Shown here: piece by piece, positions 28,354 through 38,396 of the stretch | Position numbering within the stretch: position 1 is the first letter of the stretch | Layout of the letters: each line of letters opens with the position of its first letter | Assembly (NCBI RefSeq): GCF_003751845.1 | Contig: NZ_RJKQ01000007.1 | Coordinates: forward strand, 1 to 64,000 | DNA length: 64,000 nt | Reading direction: 5' to 3' | Source: Enterobacter sp. BIGb0383 | GTDB lineage: Bacteria > Pseudomonadota > Gammaproteobacteria > Enterobacterales > Enterobacteriaceae | Notes under the pieces: model-generated | What the model was told of the DNA's origin: nothing | Seen by the model: the letters and a program-made list of their open reading frames with translations, nothing else | The model's database searches: none | Program-made: the position numbers and the translations under genes

Positions 28354-29283
28354 TTACTCGCCTTCACCCGGGAACAGGAACGGGTTGATGGAGCTGCGGG
28401 CGAAGCCCTCCTGCTCCATACGGGCGTCGAGCACCAGCGAGGCCAGGTCATCGGCAACCGCTTCGACTTTCGGGTCTTTTTCCTGATAAAGAATCTTCAG
28501 GTACGTCCCACAGTCGCCACAGCTTTCCGCTTTCACCGGTGCCTGCTCGTTATCCAGCGACCAGTAGTGCAGGTCACGGCTTTGCTCGCAGTTGCTGCAC
28601 TTCACGCGTACCACGTGCCATTCTGATTCACACAGATTGCAGTGCAGATACCGCAGACCCTGGGTAGTACCAATCTGTACCACGCTGGATACAGGCATAC
28701 TGCCGCAGACCGGGCAGAACTGGCGCTGTTCGCCGTATTCGGCACGCGCTTTGCCCGGGATCAGGCTGGCCATCTGTGCCCAGTACAGGGAGAGTGCAGC
28801 CCAGATAAACGGGGCCTTATCGCTGCTGACCTGCGAAAAATCAGAGGCAAACAGCGCACTGGCCATCTGCTCCAGCTCCTGCTCAGACGCTTTCTCCAGG
28901 TTCTCAATCACCGCCAGCGCAGGACCGCTCATTTCCGGCTTCAGCTCGGCGATCAGGGAGTGCAGCAGCATGTGCCAGTGCTTATCGCGCGGCAGGACGT
29001 GAATATCCAGCGGCGGTTTTTCCTGGGCAGCGGCCTCTTTCAGGCGCGCGCTGAGATCCAGCTGCAGCGGGTGGTCGTAGAGCACCACTTCCTGAGCGTG
29101 GGCGATCAGCGCCGCGAAGCGCAGATAGTCGCCCAGCGGGTTGTTTTCCGCCAGCTCGCGCAGACGCTCGGCGCGGCGGTTATAGAGGTTTTTCAGTCTG
29201 GGGAACAACAGCGGCGGAATTGCTTCCGCCGTGCGTTTCTCGCTCTTCTCCAGCTCATCTTGCGGGATAATGCGAATGCTCAT
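28354..29283 (-). CDS. fdhE: formate dehydrogenase accessory protein FdhE
   Basis: Iron-binding cytoplasmic protein needed to make active membrane formate dehydrogenases. The 309-residue product has the family's rubredoxin-like CXXC knuckles in its C-terminal half ([34 protein letters not shown]). Same length as E. coli. The start overlaps the fdoI stop by four bases, so it is the last gene of fdoGHI-fdhE. Confidence 0.97.
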   Translation of the reverse strand: MSIRIIPQDELEKSEKRTAEAIPPLLFPRLKNLYNRRAERLRELAENNPLGDYLRFAALIAHAQEVVLYDHPLQLDLSARLKEAAAQEKPPLDIHVLPRDKHWHMLLHSLIAELKPEMSGPALAVIENLEKASEQELEQMASALFASDFSQVSSDKAPFIWAALSLYWAQMASLIPGKARAEYGEQRQFCPVCGSMPVSSVVQIGTTQGLRYLHCNLCESEWHVVRVKCSNCEQSRDLHYWSLDNEQAPVKAESCGDCGTYLKILYQEKDPKVEAVADDLASLVLDARMEQEGFARSSINPFLFPGEGE

Positions 29284-29915
29284 TCAGTCTCTTTTTCCGT
29301 TGTCTTGCGGATTTCACGGTACCAGCGCGGGTGATGTTTCTTCGCCCACGCGCTGGTAACCCATCCCTCCACCATAGCGGTGATGGTGCCTTTTACCCAC
29401 AGGGCGGCGTAAATGTGCACCATGATAACCACAATCAGGGCCACGGCTGCAAATGAATGTACCAGCAGCGCGGCGCGGATAAGCGGAATAGGGAAGGCGG
29501 GTGCAAAGTAAGGACGCCAGATAATCACGCCGCTTACCAGCAGCAGCACCAGGAAAATAATCGCCGCCCAGAAGACGCACTTCTGACCGAAATTATAGCG
29601 CCCGGTGTCACCCACTTCTTCGTTGACCACTATTTTACGTATATTCTTCGCCCAAAAGATATCCTCCCGATTGATGAGGTTATGGTGCCAGTAGCGAAAG
29701 AACATAATGATAAACGAAGCGAACATCACCACGCCGACAAACGGATGCAGAATGCGCGCCAGCTGCGGCGTACCGAGGATCCCCATTAACCAGTTAAAAG
29801 ATGGGAAGAAAAACCCCAGTCCGCTCACCGCTGCCAGTATGAAACAGAAGGCGGTGATCCAGTGGTTGATGCGTTCCGGCGCCGTATAGCGCACGATGGT
29901 GTCACGTTTTTTCAT
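29280..29915 (-). CDS. fdoI: formate dehydrogenase-O cytochrome b556 subunit
   Basis: Membrane anchor of the FdoGHI complex; passes electrons from the beta subunit to quinone. The 211-residue protein has four hydrophobic helices and the haem-ligating histidines of the family ([40 protein letters not shown]). Overlaps fdoH and fdhE by four bases each. Confidence 0.96.
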   Translation of the reverse strand: MKKRDTIVRYTAPERINHWITAFCFILAAVSGLGFFFPSFNWLMGILGTPQLARILHPFVGVVMFASFIIMFFRYWHHNLINREDIFWAKNIRKIVVNEEVGDTGRYNFGQKCVFWAAIIFLVLLLVSGVIIWRPYFAPAFPIPLIRAALLVHSFAAVALIVVIMVHIYAALWVKGTITAMVEGWVTSAWAKKHHPRWYREIRKTTEKETE

Positions 29916-30814
29916 TTGCGCACCTCGTCTTTCTCTTCATGCAGGTTGTCATCTTCCTCATCCGCACGGTTCGGACCGACCCCGACATAGTGGAAGATGC
30001 TGGCCGCGAAGGTGGCCGCAAAGCCCACCGCCGCAAGAGGTTTCCAGATGCCTTTCCAGAACTTCACGGTGGCGCTGATTTCCGGGTTCTCCGGCAGGCC
30101 GTGATAGAGATTCGGCTTGTCGGCATGGTGCAGCACGTACATCACGTGCGTTCCGCCGACGCCCGCCGGATCGTACAGGCCCGCGTTGTCGTAACCACGG
30201 GTTTTCAGCTCCGTTACGCGCTCGCCCGCCAGCTGCTTCATCTCCTCTTTCGACCCGAAATGGATAGCGCCGGTCGGGCAGGTTTTCACGCACGCAGGCT
30301 CCTGGCCGACGTTCACGCGATCCACGCACAGGGTGCATTTATAGACGCGGTTGTCTTCCGGGTTCATACGCGGCACGTCGAACGGACAGCCGGCGATGCA
30401 GTAGCCACAGCCAATGCACTGCTCGGACTGGAAGTCGACAATTCCGTTGGCATACTGAATGATAGCCCCTTCCGACGGACACGCCTTCAGGCAGCCCGGG
30501 TCGGCGCAGTGCATACAGCCATCCTTGCGGATCAGCCACTCCAGTTTGTCGTTCTGCTCCACTTCCGAGAAGCGCATCACCGTCCAGGATTTGGCGGTCA
30601 GGTCCGCCGGGTTGTCGTACACCCCGACGTTGTGACCCACCTCGTCACGGATATCGTTCCACTCTGAACAGGCCACCTGACAGGCTTTGCAGCCGATACA
30701 GGTGGTGACGTCGATAAGCTTCGCCACTTCCTGCTGGTGATCCCGCGCCTGCGGCGCGGGCGTGAAACCGTTAGTCGCGGAACGACGGATAATATCTTGA
30801 GATTGATAAGCCAT
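29912..30814 (-). CDS. fdoH: formate dehydrogenase-O iron-sulfur subunit
   Basis: Electron-transfer subunit with four [4Fe-4S] clusters. Four cysteine groups are visible: [40 protein letters not shown] and [22 protein letters not shown] single C-terminal hydrophobic helix (about 255-280) anchors it on the periplasmic face, as in E. coli (300 residues). It lies 12 bases after fdoG. Confidence 0.97.
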   Translation of the reverse strand: MAYQSQDIIRRSATNGFTPAPQARDHQQEVAKLIDVTTCIGCKACQVACSEWNDIRDEVGHNVGVYDNPADLTAKSWTVMRFSEVEQNDKLEWLIRKDGCMHCADPGCLKACPSEGAIIQYANGIVDFQSEQCIGCGYCIAGCPFDVPRMNPEDNRVYKCTLCVDRVNVGQEPACVKTCPTGAIHFGSKEEMKQLAGERVTELKTRGYDNAGLYDPAGVGGTHVMYVLHHADKPNLYHGLPENPEISATVKFWKGIWKPLAAVGFAATFAASIFHYVGVGPNRADEEDDNLHEEKDEVRK

Positions 30815-30826
30815 AATTCGTCTCCG

Positions 30827-33800
30827 CTATACCTTTTCCACATTCACCAGGAACGCCTTGAACTCCGGCGTCTGGGTGTTTGCATCACCGACGAACGGGG
30901 TCAGGGTATTGGCGATAAAGCCCTTCTTCGCCACGCCCTCGTAGCCCCAGTGGATTGGAATGCCGATGGTATCGACATCCTGACCGTTCACTTTCAGGGT
31001 GCGAATACGCTTGGTTACCACCGCTTTCGCCTTGATATAGCCGCGGTTCGAAGAGACCCTGACCGTATCGCCCTGAGTGATGCCGAGCTTATTGGCCAGC
31101 TTCTCGCCGATCTCCACAAACTGTTCCGGCTGCGCAATGGCGTTCAGCAGCGCGTGTTTGGTCCAGTAGTGGAAGTGCTCCGTCAGACGGTAGGTGGTGC
31201 CGACATACGGGAACTTATCGGCTTTACCCATCGCTTCCAGATCGCCTTTAAACACGCGGGCGGCCGGGTTGGATACCACGTTCGGGTGCAGCGGGTTGGT
31301 GCCCAGCGGCGTTTCAAACGGCTCGTAGTGTTCCGGGAACGGTCCTTCTGCCATCTTGTCGAGGGCAAACAGACGTCCCATCCCTTCCGGCTGCATGATA
31401 AACGGCCCGACATTGCTGCCCGGCGCGGCGGTGCTGTAGTCCGGAATATCGGCGCCGCCCCATTTTGTACCGTCCCACTTCAGCAGCTGACGTTTCGGAT
31501 CCCACGGGTTGCCCTGCGGGTCAGCGGAGGCGCGGTTGTACAGGATGCGGCGGTTCAGCGGCCACGCCCATGCCCAGCCCAGGGTATTGCCCAGCCCGGA
31601 TGGATCGGCGTTATCGCGTCGCGCCATCTGGTTGCCTTCCGGCGTCCAGCTCCCGGCGAAAATCCAGCAGCCGCTGGAGGTGGTGCCGTCATCGCGCAGA
31701 TGGGCGAACGTACTCAGCAGCTGGCCTTTTTTCACCAGTACGGCACCGGTTGCAGGATCGGTAATATCCGCCAGCGCCCGGCCGTTGCTCTCCATCGCCA
31801 CTTCTTCCGACGCCGGTTCATGCGGCGTGCTGTAGTTCCAGGTCATATTGAGGACCTGTTCCGGGCACGCACCGCCCTCTTCGGCATACATCTTGCGCAG
31901 ACGCGTGAAGATACCGGCGAGGATCTCACCGTCGGTCACGGCTTCACCCGGACCGTCCGCGCCTTTCCAGTGCCACTGCAGCCAGCGGCCGGAGTTGACG
32001 ATAGAGCCGTTCTCCTCCGCAAAGCAGGTGGACGGCAGGCGGAATACTTCTGTCTGAATACTGGCGGTATCCACGTCGTTATGTTCGCCATGGTTCTGCC
32101 AGAAGGTCGAGGTTTCGGTGTTCAGCGGATCGATAGTGACCAGGAACTTCAGCTTCGACAGCGAGGCCACAACCTTGTTTTTATTCGGGAATGAGGCCAC
32201 CGGGTTAAAGCCCTGGCAGATATAGCCATTCACTTTGCCCTGGTTCATCATCTCGAAATACTGCAGCACGTCGTAGCCCTTATCCCACTTCGGCAGCCAG
32301 TCAAAGCCCCAGCTGTTATCCGCCGTCGCCTTGTCGCCGTAGAAGGCTTTCATCAGCGAGACGAAGAACTTCGGATAGTTGCTCCAGTAGTTAACCTGGC
32401 CGTCCAGCAGCGGTTTTGGCGTATTCGCAGCAAGATAGGTCTGCAGGTCGGCCTGTTTTTCACTCGGCAGGTTCATATAGCCGGTCAGGCTCTGCGACAG
32501 CAGGCCAAGATCGGTCAGACCCTGAATATTCGAGTGGCCACGCAGGGCGTTAACGCCGCCGCCAGCCATCCCCATATTGCCGAGCAGCAGCTGGATCATC
32601 GCCATGGTGCGGATGTTCTGCGCACCGACAGAGTGTTGAGTCCAGCCCAGCGCGTAGAGGAAGGACGCAGTTTTGTCGTGCACGCAGGTTTCAGCGATGT
32701 ACTCGCAGACTTTCAGGAAGTCGGCTTTTGGCGTTCCGCAGACGTTTTCCACGACGTCCGGCGTATAGCGGGAAACGTGCGTTTTCAGCAGGTTCCACAC
32801 GCAGCGCGGGTGCGTCAGAGTGGTGTCGCGTTTGGCAAAGCCGTTTTCATCCAGCTCGTAGTGCCAGCTGGTTTTGTCATATTTGCGGTTATCCGCGTCG
32901 TAGCCGGTAAACAGACCATCGTCGAAGCCAAAGTCTTCGCGCACGATCAGGCTGGCGTTGGTGTAGGCTTCGGTATATTCGCGGTTGTATTTTTCGTTGG
33001 TTAACAGGTACAGCAACACGCCTGACAGGAAGGCAATGTCAGTACCGGAACGAATCGGCGTATAGAAATCCGCTACTGAAGCGGTTCGCGTAAAGCGTGG
33101 ATCGATAACAATCAGCTTAGCGCCATTGTGGATCTTGGCTTCCATCGCCCAGCGGAATCCCACCGGATGCGCTTCTGCCGCGTTCCCACCCATCACAACG
33201 ATGAGGTTGGCGTTCTTCATGTCGACCCAGTGGTTGGTCATCGCACCGCGACCAAATGTTGGAGCAAGACTTGCTACCGTTGGTCCGTGTCAGACACGCG
33301 CCTGGTTATCGACGGCTAACATGCCGAGTGCGCGGGTAAATTTCTGGGTTAAATAGCCGGTTTCATTACTGGAGGCAGAGGCGCACAGCATCCCGGTGGA
33401 GAGCCAGCGGTTAACGGTGGTGCCTTCGCTATTCTGCGCGATGTAGTTAGCGTCGCGGTCTTCTTTAATTCGCTTCGCGATGCGGTCAAAGGCATCGTCC
33501 CAGCTGATTCGCTGCCATTTATCTGAACCTGGTGCGCGGTATTCGGGGTATTTCAGGCGCGATTCGGAGTGGATGAAATCCACCAGGCCGGCCCCTTTCG
33601 GGCACAGTGCGCCGCGGTTTACCGGGTGGTCCGGGTCACCTTCGATATGGAAAATTGAGGATTTTGCGTTCTTTGCGCCGTCACCGAGGCTATACATCAA
33701 CAGCCCACAGCCGACCGAGCAGTACGTACAGGTGTTACGGGTTTCGCGGGAGCGCAGCAGCTTATACTGCCGTGTTTCCGCCAGCGCGACGCCGGGGGCA

Positions 33801-33877
33801 AAGCCCAGCGCTGCTGCCGTAGTGCCTGCCATACCGCCAGCGCAGATCTTAAAGAACTGCCTTCTGCTGACCTGCAT
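30827..33877 (-). CDS. fdoG: formate dehydrogenase-O catalytic subunit, selenoprotein
   Basis: Periplasmic molybdenum/selenium subunit that oxidises formate to CO2. The gene is one reading frame of 1016 residues interrupted by an in-frame TGA at codon 196 (33290-33292), read as selenocysteine in the context ARV-U-HGPTV, exactly where E. coli FdoG has Sec. A SECIS hairpin follows. The N terminus is a Tat signal with SRRQFFK, and the first [4Fe-4S] cluster motif is CTYCSVGC with CPKG. Bis-MGD cofactor is supplied by mobAB, and FdhD and FdhE mature the enzyme. Automatic annotation may wrongly split it in two. Confidence 0.97.
33250..33289 (-). promoter_or_regulatory. SECIS element of fdoG
   Basis: Directly after the UGA the RNA can fold into an outer stem (GACCAA/TTGGTC, 33250-33255 with 33280-33285) and a SelB-type minihelix at 33261-33278: GG, a bulged U, then AGCA pairing with TGCTCC, with the GU-containing apical loop. 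The bulged U and loop match those required for SelB binding in fdhF. Confidence 0.88.
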
Positions 33878-34062
33878 GGTTTACTCCTTTTCTCGACATT
33901 GCTTGTCCCTGGTTGCGGTTTTCAGATGCACAGGGATTATTGTTTTCTTTGCGGTCAACGCCGCAAGAGTTCAGAATTGTTTGAACAAGCCCCCATAAAT
34001 AAAGGGCGTAATAGCAGAATACCACAATGTGATTACGCTTGTTTTAAAACGGTTAATATAAA

Positions 34063-34905
34063 GTGAATAAAAACCATCCAGAGACAGTTGAAAATGTGAC
34101 TGATATCACAGGGTGTCGTGAGGTTGCCCTGTGGCAGCGGGACGACCTGCAGAAGACCTTGCCTGACCGCCTGGCGGAAGAGGTGCCGGTCGCGCTGGTC
34201 TATAACGGTATTTCCCACGTGGTAATGATGGCCTCGCCGAAGGATCTGGAGATTTTCGCTATCGGTTTTTCTTTATCCGAAGGGATTATCGAGAATCCAC
34301 GCGAGATCTACGCAATGGACGTGGTGCCCTCCTGCAACGGTCTTGAGGTGCGTATTGAGTTGTCCAGCCGCCGCTTTATGGGGCTGAAAGAACGGCGTCG
34401 GGCGCTGGCCGGACGCACCGGCTGCGGCGTTTGCGGCGTTGAACAGCTGGACGATATTGGCCGCCCTGTCGCGCCGCTGCCGTTTACGCAAAGCTTCTCT
34501 CTCGATCTACTCGACCATGCGCTCCCCCATTTGCGGGATTTCCAGCCGCTGGGTCAGCTGACCGGCTGTACCCACGCCGCCGCCTGGCTCAGGCCTGACG
34601 GTGTGCTGGCGGGCGGGCATGAGGATGTGGGACGTCATGTGGCGCTGGATAAACTGCTGGGGCGTCGCGCCCGCGAGGGCGAAAGCTGGCTGCCGGGCGC
34701 GGTGCTGGTTTCCAGCCGCGCCAGCTACGAGATGGTGCAGAAATCGGCCATGTGCGGCGTGGAAATTGTTTTTGCCGTCTCTGCGGCCACCACTCTGGCA
34801 GTAGAAGTCGCGGAGCGCTGCAACCTGACGCTGGTGGGCTTTTGCAAACCGGGCAGGGCGACCATCTATACCCATCCGCAGCGATTGATTTCAGCCAGTC
34901 AGTGA
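34063..34905 (+). CDS. fdhD: sulfurtransferase FdhD
   Basis: Moves sulfur from IscS to the molybdenum cofactor so that formate dehydrogenases become active. The 280-residue protein starts with GTG, has the catalytic GRTGCGVCG loop near residue 120 and the conserved [12 protein letters not shown] and [12 protein letters not shown] segments. Divergent from fdoG across 185 bases and slightly longer at the N terminus than the E. coli form (277). Confidence 0.96.
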   Translation: MNKNHPETVENVTDITGCREVALWQRDDLQKTLPDRLAEEVPVALVYNGISHVVMMASPKDLEIFAIGFSLSEGIIENPREIYAMDVVPSCNGLEVRIELSSRRFMGLKERRRALAGRTGCGVCGVEQLDDIGRPVAPLPFTQSFSLDLLDHALPHLRDFQPLGQLTGCTHAAAWLRPDGVLAGGHEDVGRHVALDKLLGRRAREGESWLPGAVLVSSRASYEMVQKSAMCGVEIVFAVSAATTLAVEVAERCNLTLVGFCKPGRATIYTHPQRLISASQ

Positions 34906-35038
34906 AGACTCTATTTGTTCAAATAAATTGAATTATATCAGCAAATCCTTCCGCTTTTAGTTGTTCGTTATCCGGCCTATTATTATCAAATCAAGGCGAG
35001 GTGCCTTATACAAACAACTAATCTGAAGGGTTTATATC

Positions 35039-35251
35039 ATGAAAAGCATCAAAACTTTTGTCGCAGTTATCGCTCTGGCTACTTCTTTCGGTTCTTTCGC
35101 TGCTCAGACTGTGACCGCAACTGCCGGTACTCTGTCCGGTGCTGAAGCCAAAATCGCCGCTCAGGCTCAGGCCGCTGGTGCCTCTTCTTACCAGATCACC
35201 GAAGCCTTCAACGGCAACCAGGTTCATATGACCGCCGAACTGACCAAATAA
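35039..35251 (+). CDS. DUF1471 (YdgH/BhsA/McbA-like) periplasmic protein, copy 1
   Basis: A 70-residue exported protein: signal peptide ending near residue 22 (GSFAAQ), then a compact DUF1471 domain (TVTATAGTLSGAEAKIAAQA ... SYQITEAFNGNQVHMTAELTK). E. coli relatives such as BhsA, McbA and YhcN respond to envelope, oxidative or acid stress and affect biofilm; the specific role here is unknown. It has its own leader with GAAGGG as ribosome site and its own terminator. The product is identical to that of the second copy. Confidence 0.88.
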   Translation: MKSIKTFVAVIALATSFGSFAAQTVTATAGTLSGAEAKIAAQAQAAGASSYQITEAFNGNQVHMTAELTK

Positions 35252-35267
35252 GCCGGTTCCAATGTCG

Positions 35268-35294
35268 AAAGAGCGCCCTCGGGGCGCTTTTTTT
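35268..35294 (+). terminator. terminator of DUF1471 copy 1
   Basis: AGCGCCC/GGGCGCT stem with a short loop and a run of seven T, 20 bases after the stop codon. Confidence 0.9.
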
Positions 35295-35323
35295 GTTTTT
35301 GTGGTTGGGGGTTTTTATGGTCA

Positions 35324-35695
35324 AATAAATTGAACGTTATCAGCAAATCCTTCCGCTTTTAGTTGTTCGTTATCCGGCCTATTATTATCACATCAAGGCA
35401 CGGTGCCTTATCTAAACAACCAACGTGAAGGATTTATACTATGAAAAGCATCAAAACTTTTGTCGCAGTTATCGCTCTGGCTACTTCTTTCGGTTCTTTC
35501 GCAGCTCAGACCGTGACCGCAACTGCCGGTACTCTGTCCGGTGCTGAAGCCAAAATCGCCGCTCAGGCTCAGGCCGCTGGTGCATCTTCTTACCAGATCA
35601 CTGAAGCGTTCAACGGCAACCAGGTTCATATGACCGCCGAACTGACCAAATAAGCCGGTTCCAACGTCGAAAGAGCGCCTCAGGGCGCTTTTTTA
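35324..35695 (+). repeat. tandem duplication, copy 2
   Basis: Second copy of the unit at 34923-35300, including promoter-proximal leader, gene and terminator. Differences from copy 1 lie mostly in the leader just before the ATG and in the terminator loop. Confidence 0.9.
35441..35653 (+). CDS. DUF1471 (YdgH/BhsA/McbA-like) periplasmic protein, copy 2
   Basis: Encodes the same 70-residue protein as copy 1 without one amino-acid difference; the few nucleotide changes (for example GCT to GCA, ACT to ACC, GCC to GCG) are all silent. The leader differs slightly (GTGAAGGA before the ATG), so the two could be expressed differently. Recent duplication followed by purifying selection or gene conversion would explain the pattern. 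Confidence 0.88.
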   Translation: MKSIKTFVAVIALATSFGSFAAQTVTATAGTLSGAEAKIAAQAQAAGASSYQITEAFNGNQVHMTAELTK

Positions 35696-35700
35696 TTTTA
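35671..35700 (+). terminator. terminator of DUF1471 copy 2 / azlD overlap
   Basis: AGCGCC/GGCGCT stem followed by a T-rich run; the run overlaps the stop region of the convergent azlD (stop at 35693). Confidence 0.85.
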
Positions 35701-36016
35701 TACCCGCCAGCCGCAGCAGCGCCGTCACCACCGCCGCAGAGAGTATGACCAGGATAAGCGGGACTTTACGCCAGGCCAGAAACAGAGCAAACGCCACGCC
35801 CAGCACCCGCGCCATTCCGGCAAAACTCGCATTTTCATACAGCGTCGCGGCCAGCGCCACGGCAAAGAGCAAGGTGGTGGCTGCATCGGACAGCAGCGCC
35901 TGCGCCCGCTCTGAAAGCGCCAGCTTATTCCCCAGCTTTGCGCCGCCGAAGCGCATCAGATAAGTTCCCACCGACAGCAGGGCGATACCGCCGATAATCA
36001 GCGTGGTACTGGCCAT
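35693..36016 (-). CDS. AzlD family branched-chain amino acid exporter, small subunit
   Basis: A 107-residue membrane protein with three to four hydrophobic helices and the AzlD signature TYLMRFGGAKL near the N terminus. AzlD (YgaH type) acts with a larger AzlC partner to export branched-chain amino acids. Its ATG directly follows the azlC stop codon. The 3' end runs into the terminator of the convergent DUF1471 gene. Confidence 0.87.
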   Translation of the reverse strand: MASTTLIIGGIALLSVGTYLMRFGGAKLGNKLALSERAQALLSDAATTLLFAVALAATLYENASFAGMARVLGVAFALFLAWRKVPLILVILSAAVVTALLRLAGIK

Positions 36017-36679
36017 CTATTTCTTCCTCGTCAGTAAGCCAAGCAGCGACAGCAGCACCGGCAGGCCCACGGGGGCAAAAGGCACTGCGGCCAGGGAGAG
36101 CGCTGCGCCGCTGGAGGCGCGGATCAGCGTGGTTTTTTTCTTCAGCGCGGGCAGCACCAGCGCCAGCAGAATGGCCGGGAATACCGCGTCAAGGCCGATA
36201 GTTTCCGGGGCCGGAAGCAGCTGGCCGATTCCGCTGCCGATTAAGACTCCCAGAGGCCAGAGCACCATAACGCCCAGCCCGCAGAGCCAGTAGGCGGCTT
36301 TACGCTGCTCCGGCGTCTTCTGTGAAAGACCGAACACCACGCTTTCATCATTCATGATGTGACAGCCAAGAAGACCCGCAGCGCGTTTGCCCACCAGGTC
36401 ACGGACCGTCACGCCAAACGGCAGATGGCGTGCGTTAACCAGCAGGCCCGCAGCGGCGGCGGCCAGCGGATTACCGCCGCTGGCGACAATCCCGATAAAC
36501 ATAAATTCGGATGCGCCTGCCACGACCAGCATAGAGAGCGCCATCGGGACCCACAGGGGAAAACCGTAGGCCATCGCCAGCGAGCCGTAGGAGACACCGA
36601 CCACGCCGACCGCCAGGCACACCAGCAGGATCGCTTTAACCGTGTCGCCTTGCAGAGAGGAAAAGAGATTTTTAAACAT
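36017..36679 (-). CDS. AzlC family branched-chain amino acid exporter, large subunit
   Basis: Inner-membrane protein with multiple hydrophobic helices and the family segment ASEFMFIGIVASGG...LLVNARHLPFG, as in E. coli YgaZ. Partner of the azlD product. The frame opens at 36709, but the ATG there is part of a TATAAT sequence that could be its own -10 element, so I favour the ATG at 36679 (MFKNLFSSLQGD, 220 residues); this is uncertain, as neither has a good ribosome site. Substrate specificity is inferred from family only. Divergent from a probable regulator. Confidence 0.82.
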   Translation of the reverse strand: MFKNLFSSLQGDTVKAILLVCLAVGVVGVSYGSLAMAYGFPLWVPMALSMLVVAGASEFMFIGIVASGGNPLAAAAAGLLVNARHLPFGVTVRDLVGKRAAGLLGCHIMNDESVVFGLSQKTPEQRKAAYWLCGLGVMVLWPLGVLIGSGIGQLLPAPETIGLDAVFPAILLALVLPALKKKTTLIRASSGAALSLAAVPFAPVGLPVLLSLLGLLTRKK

Positions 36680-36741
36680 GCTTTTTAGCCATATCGAACG
36701 GGTATCCATTATAATGAACGCACTACAATCGTTTTACAAGA

Positions 36742-36755
36742 CGAACGATCGTTCG
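36742..36755. promoter_or_regulatory. 14-base palindrome between azlC and the XRE-cupin gene
   Basis: CGAACGATCGTTCG is a perfect palindrome in the 71-base divergent gap (to 36709) beside TATAAT sequences present on both strands. It is a good candidate operator for the regulator encoded next to it, controlling both directions. Confidence 0.6.
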
Positions 36756-36780
36756 ATTTAATGAACACTGGAGCCGTGCT

Positions 36781-37326
36781 ATGACACAGCCAATTAGCGT
36801 GATTGCCAAAAGCCTGGTGCGGGAGCGTCAGCGTACTGGCCTGTCGCTGGCGGAGATTGCCCGTCGCGCCGGGATCGCCAAATCGACGCTGTCCCAGCTG
36901 GAGGCCGGTAACGGTAATCCCAGCCTGGAAACCCTCTGGTCCCTGTGCGTGGCGCTGGATATCCCCTTTGCTCGCCTTCTTGAGCCACAGGCCAGCAAAA
37001 CCCAGGTGATTCGTCGCGGTGAAGGCCCGAAAGTGGTGTCGGAACACGCGAACTTTCAGGCTATCCTGCTGGCGAACTGCCCGCCGGGCGCACGTCGTGA
37101 CATTTTCCTGCTGATGGCGCAGCCGGGGAGCGATCGCCTTTCCCATCCGCATCCTGCCGGATCTATTGAGCATATTATTGTTACCCAGGGCCGGGCGCTG
37201 GTCGGTCTCACCGAGTCGCCGGAAGAGTTGAATCCCGGGGATTACATCTGCTATCCGGCGGACCAGGCGCATATTTTCCGGGCGCTGGAGCCGGATACCC
37301 TGGCGCTGATGGTTGCGGAACACTGA
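36781..37326 (+). CDS. XRE-cupin transcriptional regulator
   Basis: A 181-residue two-domain repressor type: N-terminal helix-turn-helix (residues about 8-65, TGLSLAEIARRAGIAKSTLSQ) and C-terminal cupin (about 105-178, HPHPAGSIEHIIVTQGRALV, PGDYICYPADQAHIF) that should bind a small ligand. Placed divergently from azlCD, it probably regulates the exporter in response to an amino acid or related metabolite, by analogy with similar pairs. Ligand unknown. Confidence 0.85.
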   Translation: MTQPISVIAKSLVRERQRTGLSLAEIARRAGIAKSTLSQLEAGNGNPSLETLWSLCVALDIPFARLLEPQASKTQVIRRGEGPKVVSEHANFQAILLANCPPGARRDIFLLMAQPGSDRLSHPHPAGSIEHIIVTQGRALVGLTESPEELNPGDYICYPADQAHIFRALEPDTLALMVAEH

Positions 37327-37359
37327 TCCCATGACTCTGACTTACTGACAAGGAAAGAT

Positions 37360-38355
37360 ATGTCGCTTAAATCCATCGCTAAAGACCTGGGGCTGTCCGT
37401 TACCACGGTAAGCCGGGCGCTGAATGGTTATGATGACGTCGCCGACGAGACGCGTGCCCGCGTTGAAGCGGAGGCGAAGCGACGCGGCTACCGGCCAAAT
37501 ACCCTTGCGCGTCGGCTGAAGATGGGCAAAATCGATGCGGTCGGGCTGGTTTTTCCGGTCCATCCGGTGCCGCTCAATAACAGCGTCTTTATGGATATGG
37601 TCGGCGAGATCAGCCGCGAGCTGGCGCGCCATGAAATCGATCTGCTCTTGATTGCCGATGACGATCTGTCCGATAAGCACAGCTATATGCGGCTGGTGCA
37701 GAGTCGTCGGGTGGATGCGCTGATTGTCGCCCACACCCTGGAGCACGATCCCCGTCTTGAAGAGCTACAGGCGGCGGGTTTCCCGTTCCTCGCCCTCGGT
37801 CGTAGCCAGCTGACGCAGCCCTATGCGTGGTTTGATTTTGATAACTACGCCGGAACGTATCAGGCTACCTCTCATCTGATTGCCAGCGGCCATACGCGCA
37901 TTGCGCTGCTGGGCGAGCACAACAGCCAGGCGTTTATTTCCCAGCGTCGGCAGGGCTTTCTCGATGCGCTGAGCGAACACGGACTGTCGACGGAATGGCA
38001 GCGGACGCTGTCGCCGTCCAGGCGAGCGGGCTATCAGCAGACCCTTGAACTGCTGGCGCTGCCCCAGCCGCCGACGGCGATTATCACCGACTGTAACACC
38101 CACGGTGACGGGGCTGCGATGGCGCTTGCCCAGCTAAACCGCCTGAGCGGCGATGCGCGCGTTGCGCTGGTGGTCTACGACGGTTTACCGGCGGACAGCA
38201 TTGTTACCACCGACGTGGGGGCGGTGATCCAGTCTACCCGCGAGGGCGTTGGCGTGCAGATTGCTGCCATGATCCAGCGTCTTATCGCCGGGGACGATAT
38301 CCGTCAGCTGCAGGTGCTCTGGCAGCCTGAATTTCATCCGGGTATCACCAGCTAA
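37360..38355 (+). CDS. rafR: LacI-family repressor of the raffinose locus (RafR-like)
   Basis: A 331-residue LacI/GalR regulator: N-terminal helix-turn-helix SIAKDLGLSVTTVSRALNGY, hinge RPNTLARRLKMG, then a periplasmic-binding-protein-like sugar domain. Two operators with CCGAAACG half-sites lie between this gene and the alpha-galactosidase, which matches plasmid raf systems in which RafR releases DNA on binding melibiose or another alpha-galactoside. Same strand as and 114 bases upstream of rafA. Confidence 0.85.
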   Translation: MSLKSIAKDLGLSVTTVSRALNGYDDVADETRARVEAEAKRRGYRPNTLARRLKMGKIDAVGLVFPVHPVPLNNSVFMDMVGEISRELARHEIDLLLIADDDLSDKHSYMRLVQSRRVDALIVAHTLEHDPRLEELQAAGFPFLALGRSQLTQPYAWFDFDNYAGTYQATSHLIASGHTRIALLGEHNSQAFISQRRQGFLDALSEHGLSTEWQRTLSPSRRAGYQQTLELLALPQPPTAIITDCNTHGDGAAMALAQLNRLSGDARVALVVYDGLPADSIVTTDVGAVIQSTREGVGVQIAAMIQRLIAGDDIRQLQVLWQPEFHPGITS

Positions 38356-38396
38356 CACTCCCGTTTTCCCGCTGAATTTTTAACGCTCGTCACATA

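Larger units (their letters stand above)
34923..35300 (+). repeat. tandem duplication, copy 1
   Basis: About 375 bases (leader from CAAATAAATTGAA, gene, terminator) are repeated at 35324-35695. The leaders share the block CTTTTAGTTGTTCGTTATCC and most flanking bases; the genes differ only at a few silent sites. Confidence 0.9.

Noticed and set aside
30737-32194. 485-codon open frame opposite fdoG
   Set aside because: It is a mirror frame of a GC-rich conserved gene; the translation is Arg/His-rich with no family features.
33290-33292. fdoG as two genes or a nonsense-mutated pseudogene
   Set aside because: The TGA is at the known selenocysteine position and is followed by a SECIS hairpin; the total length equals that of E. 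coli FdoG.
34923-35695. CRISPR or satellite array
   Set aside because: Only two long units occur, each with a gene, leader and terminator; this is a gene duplication.
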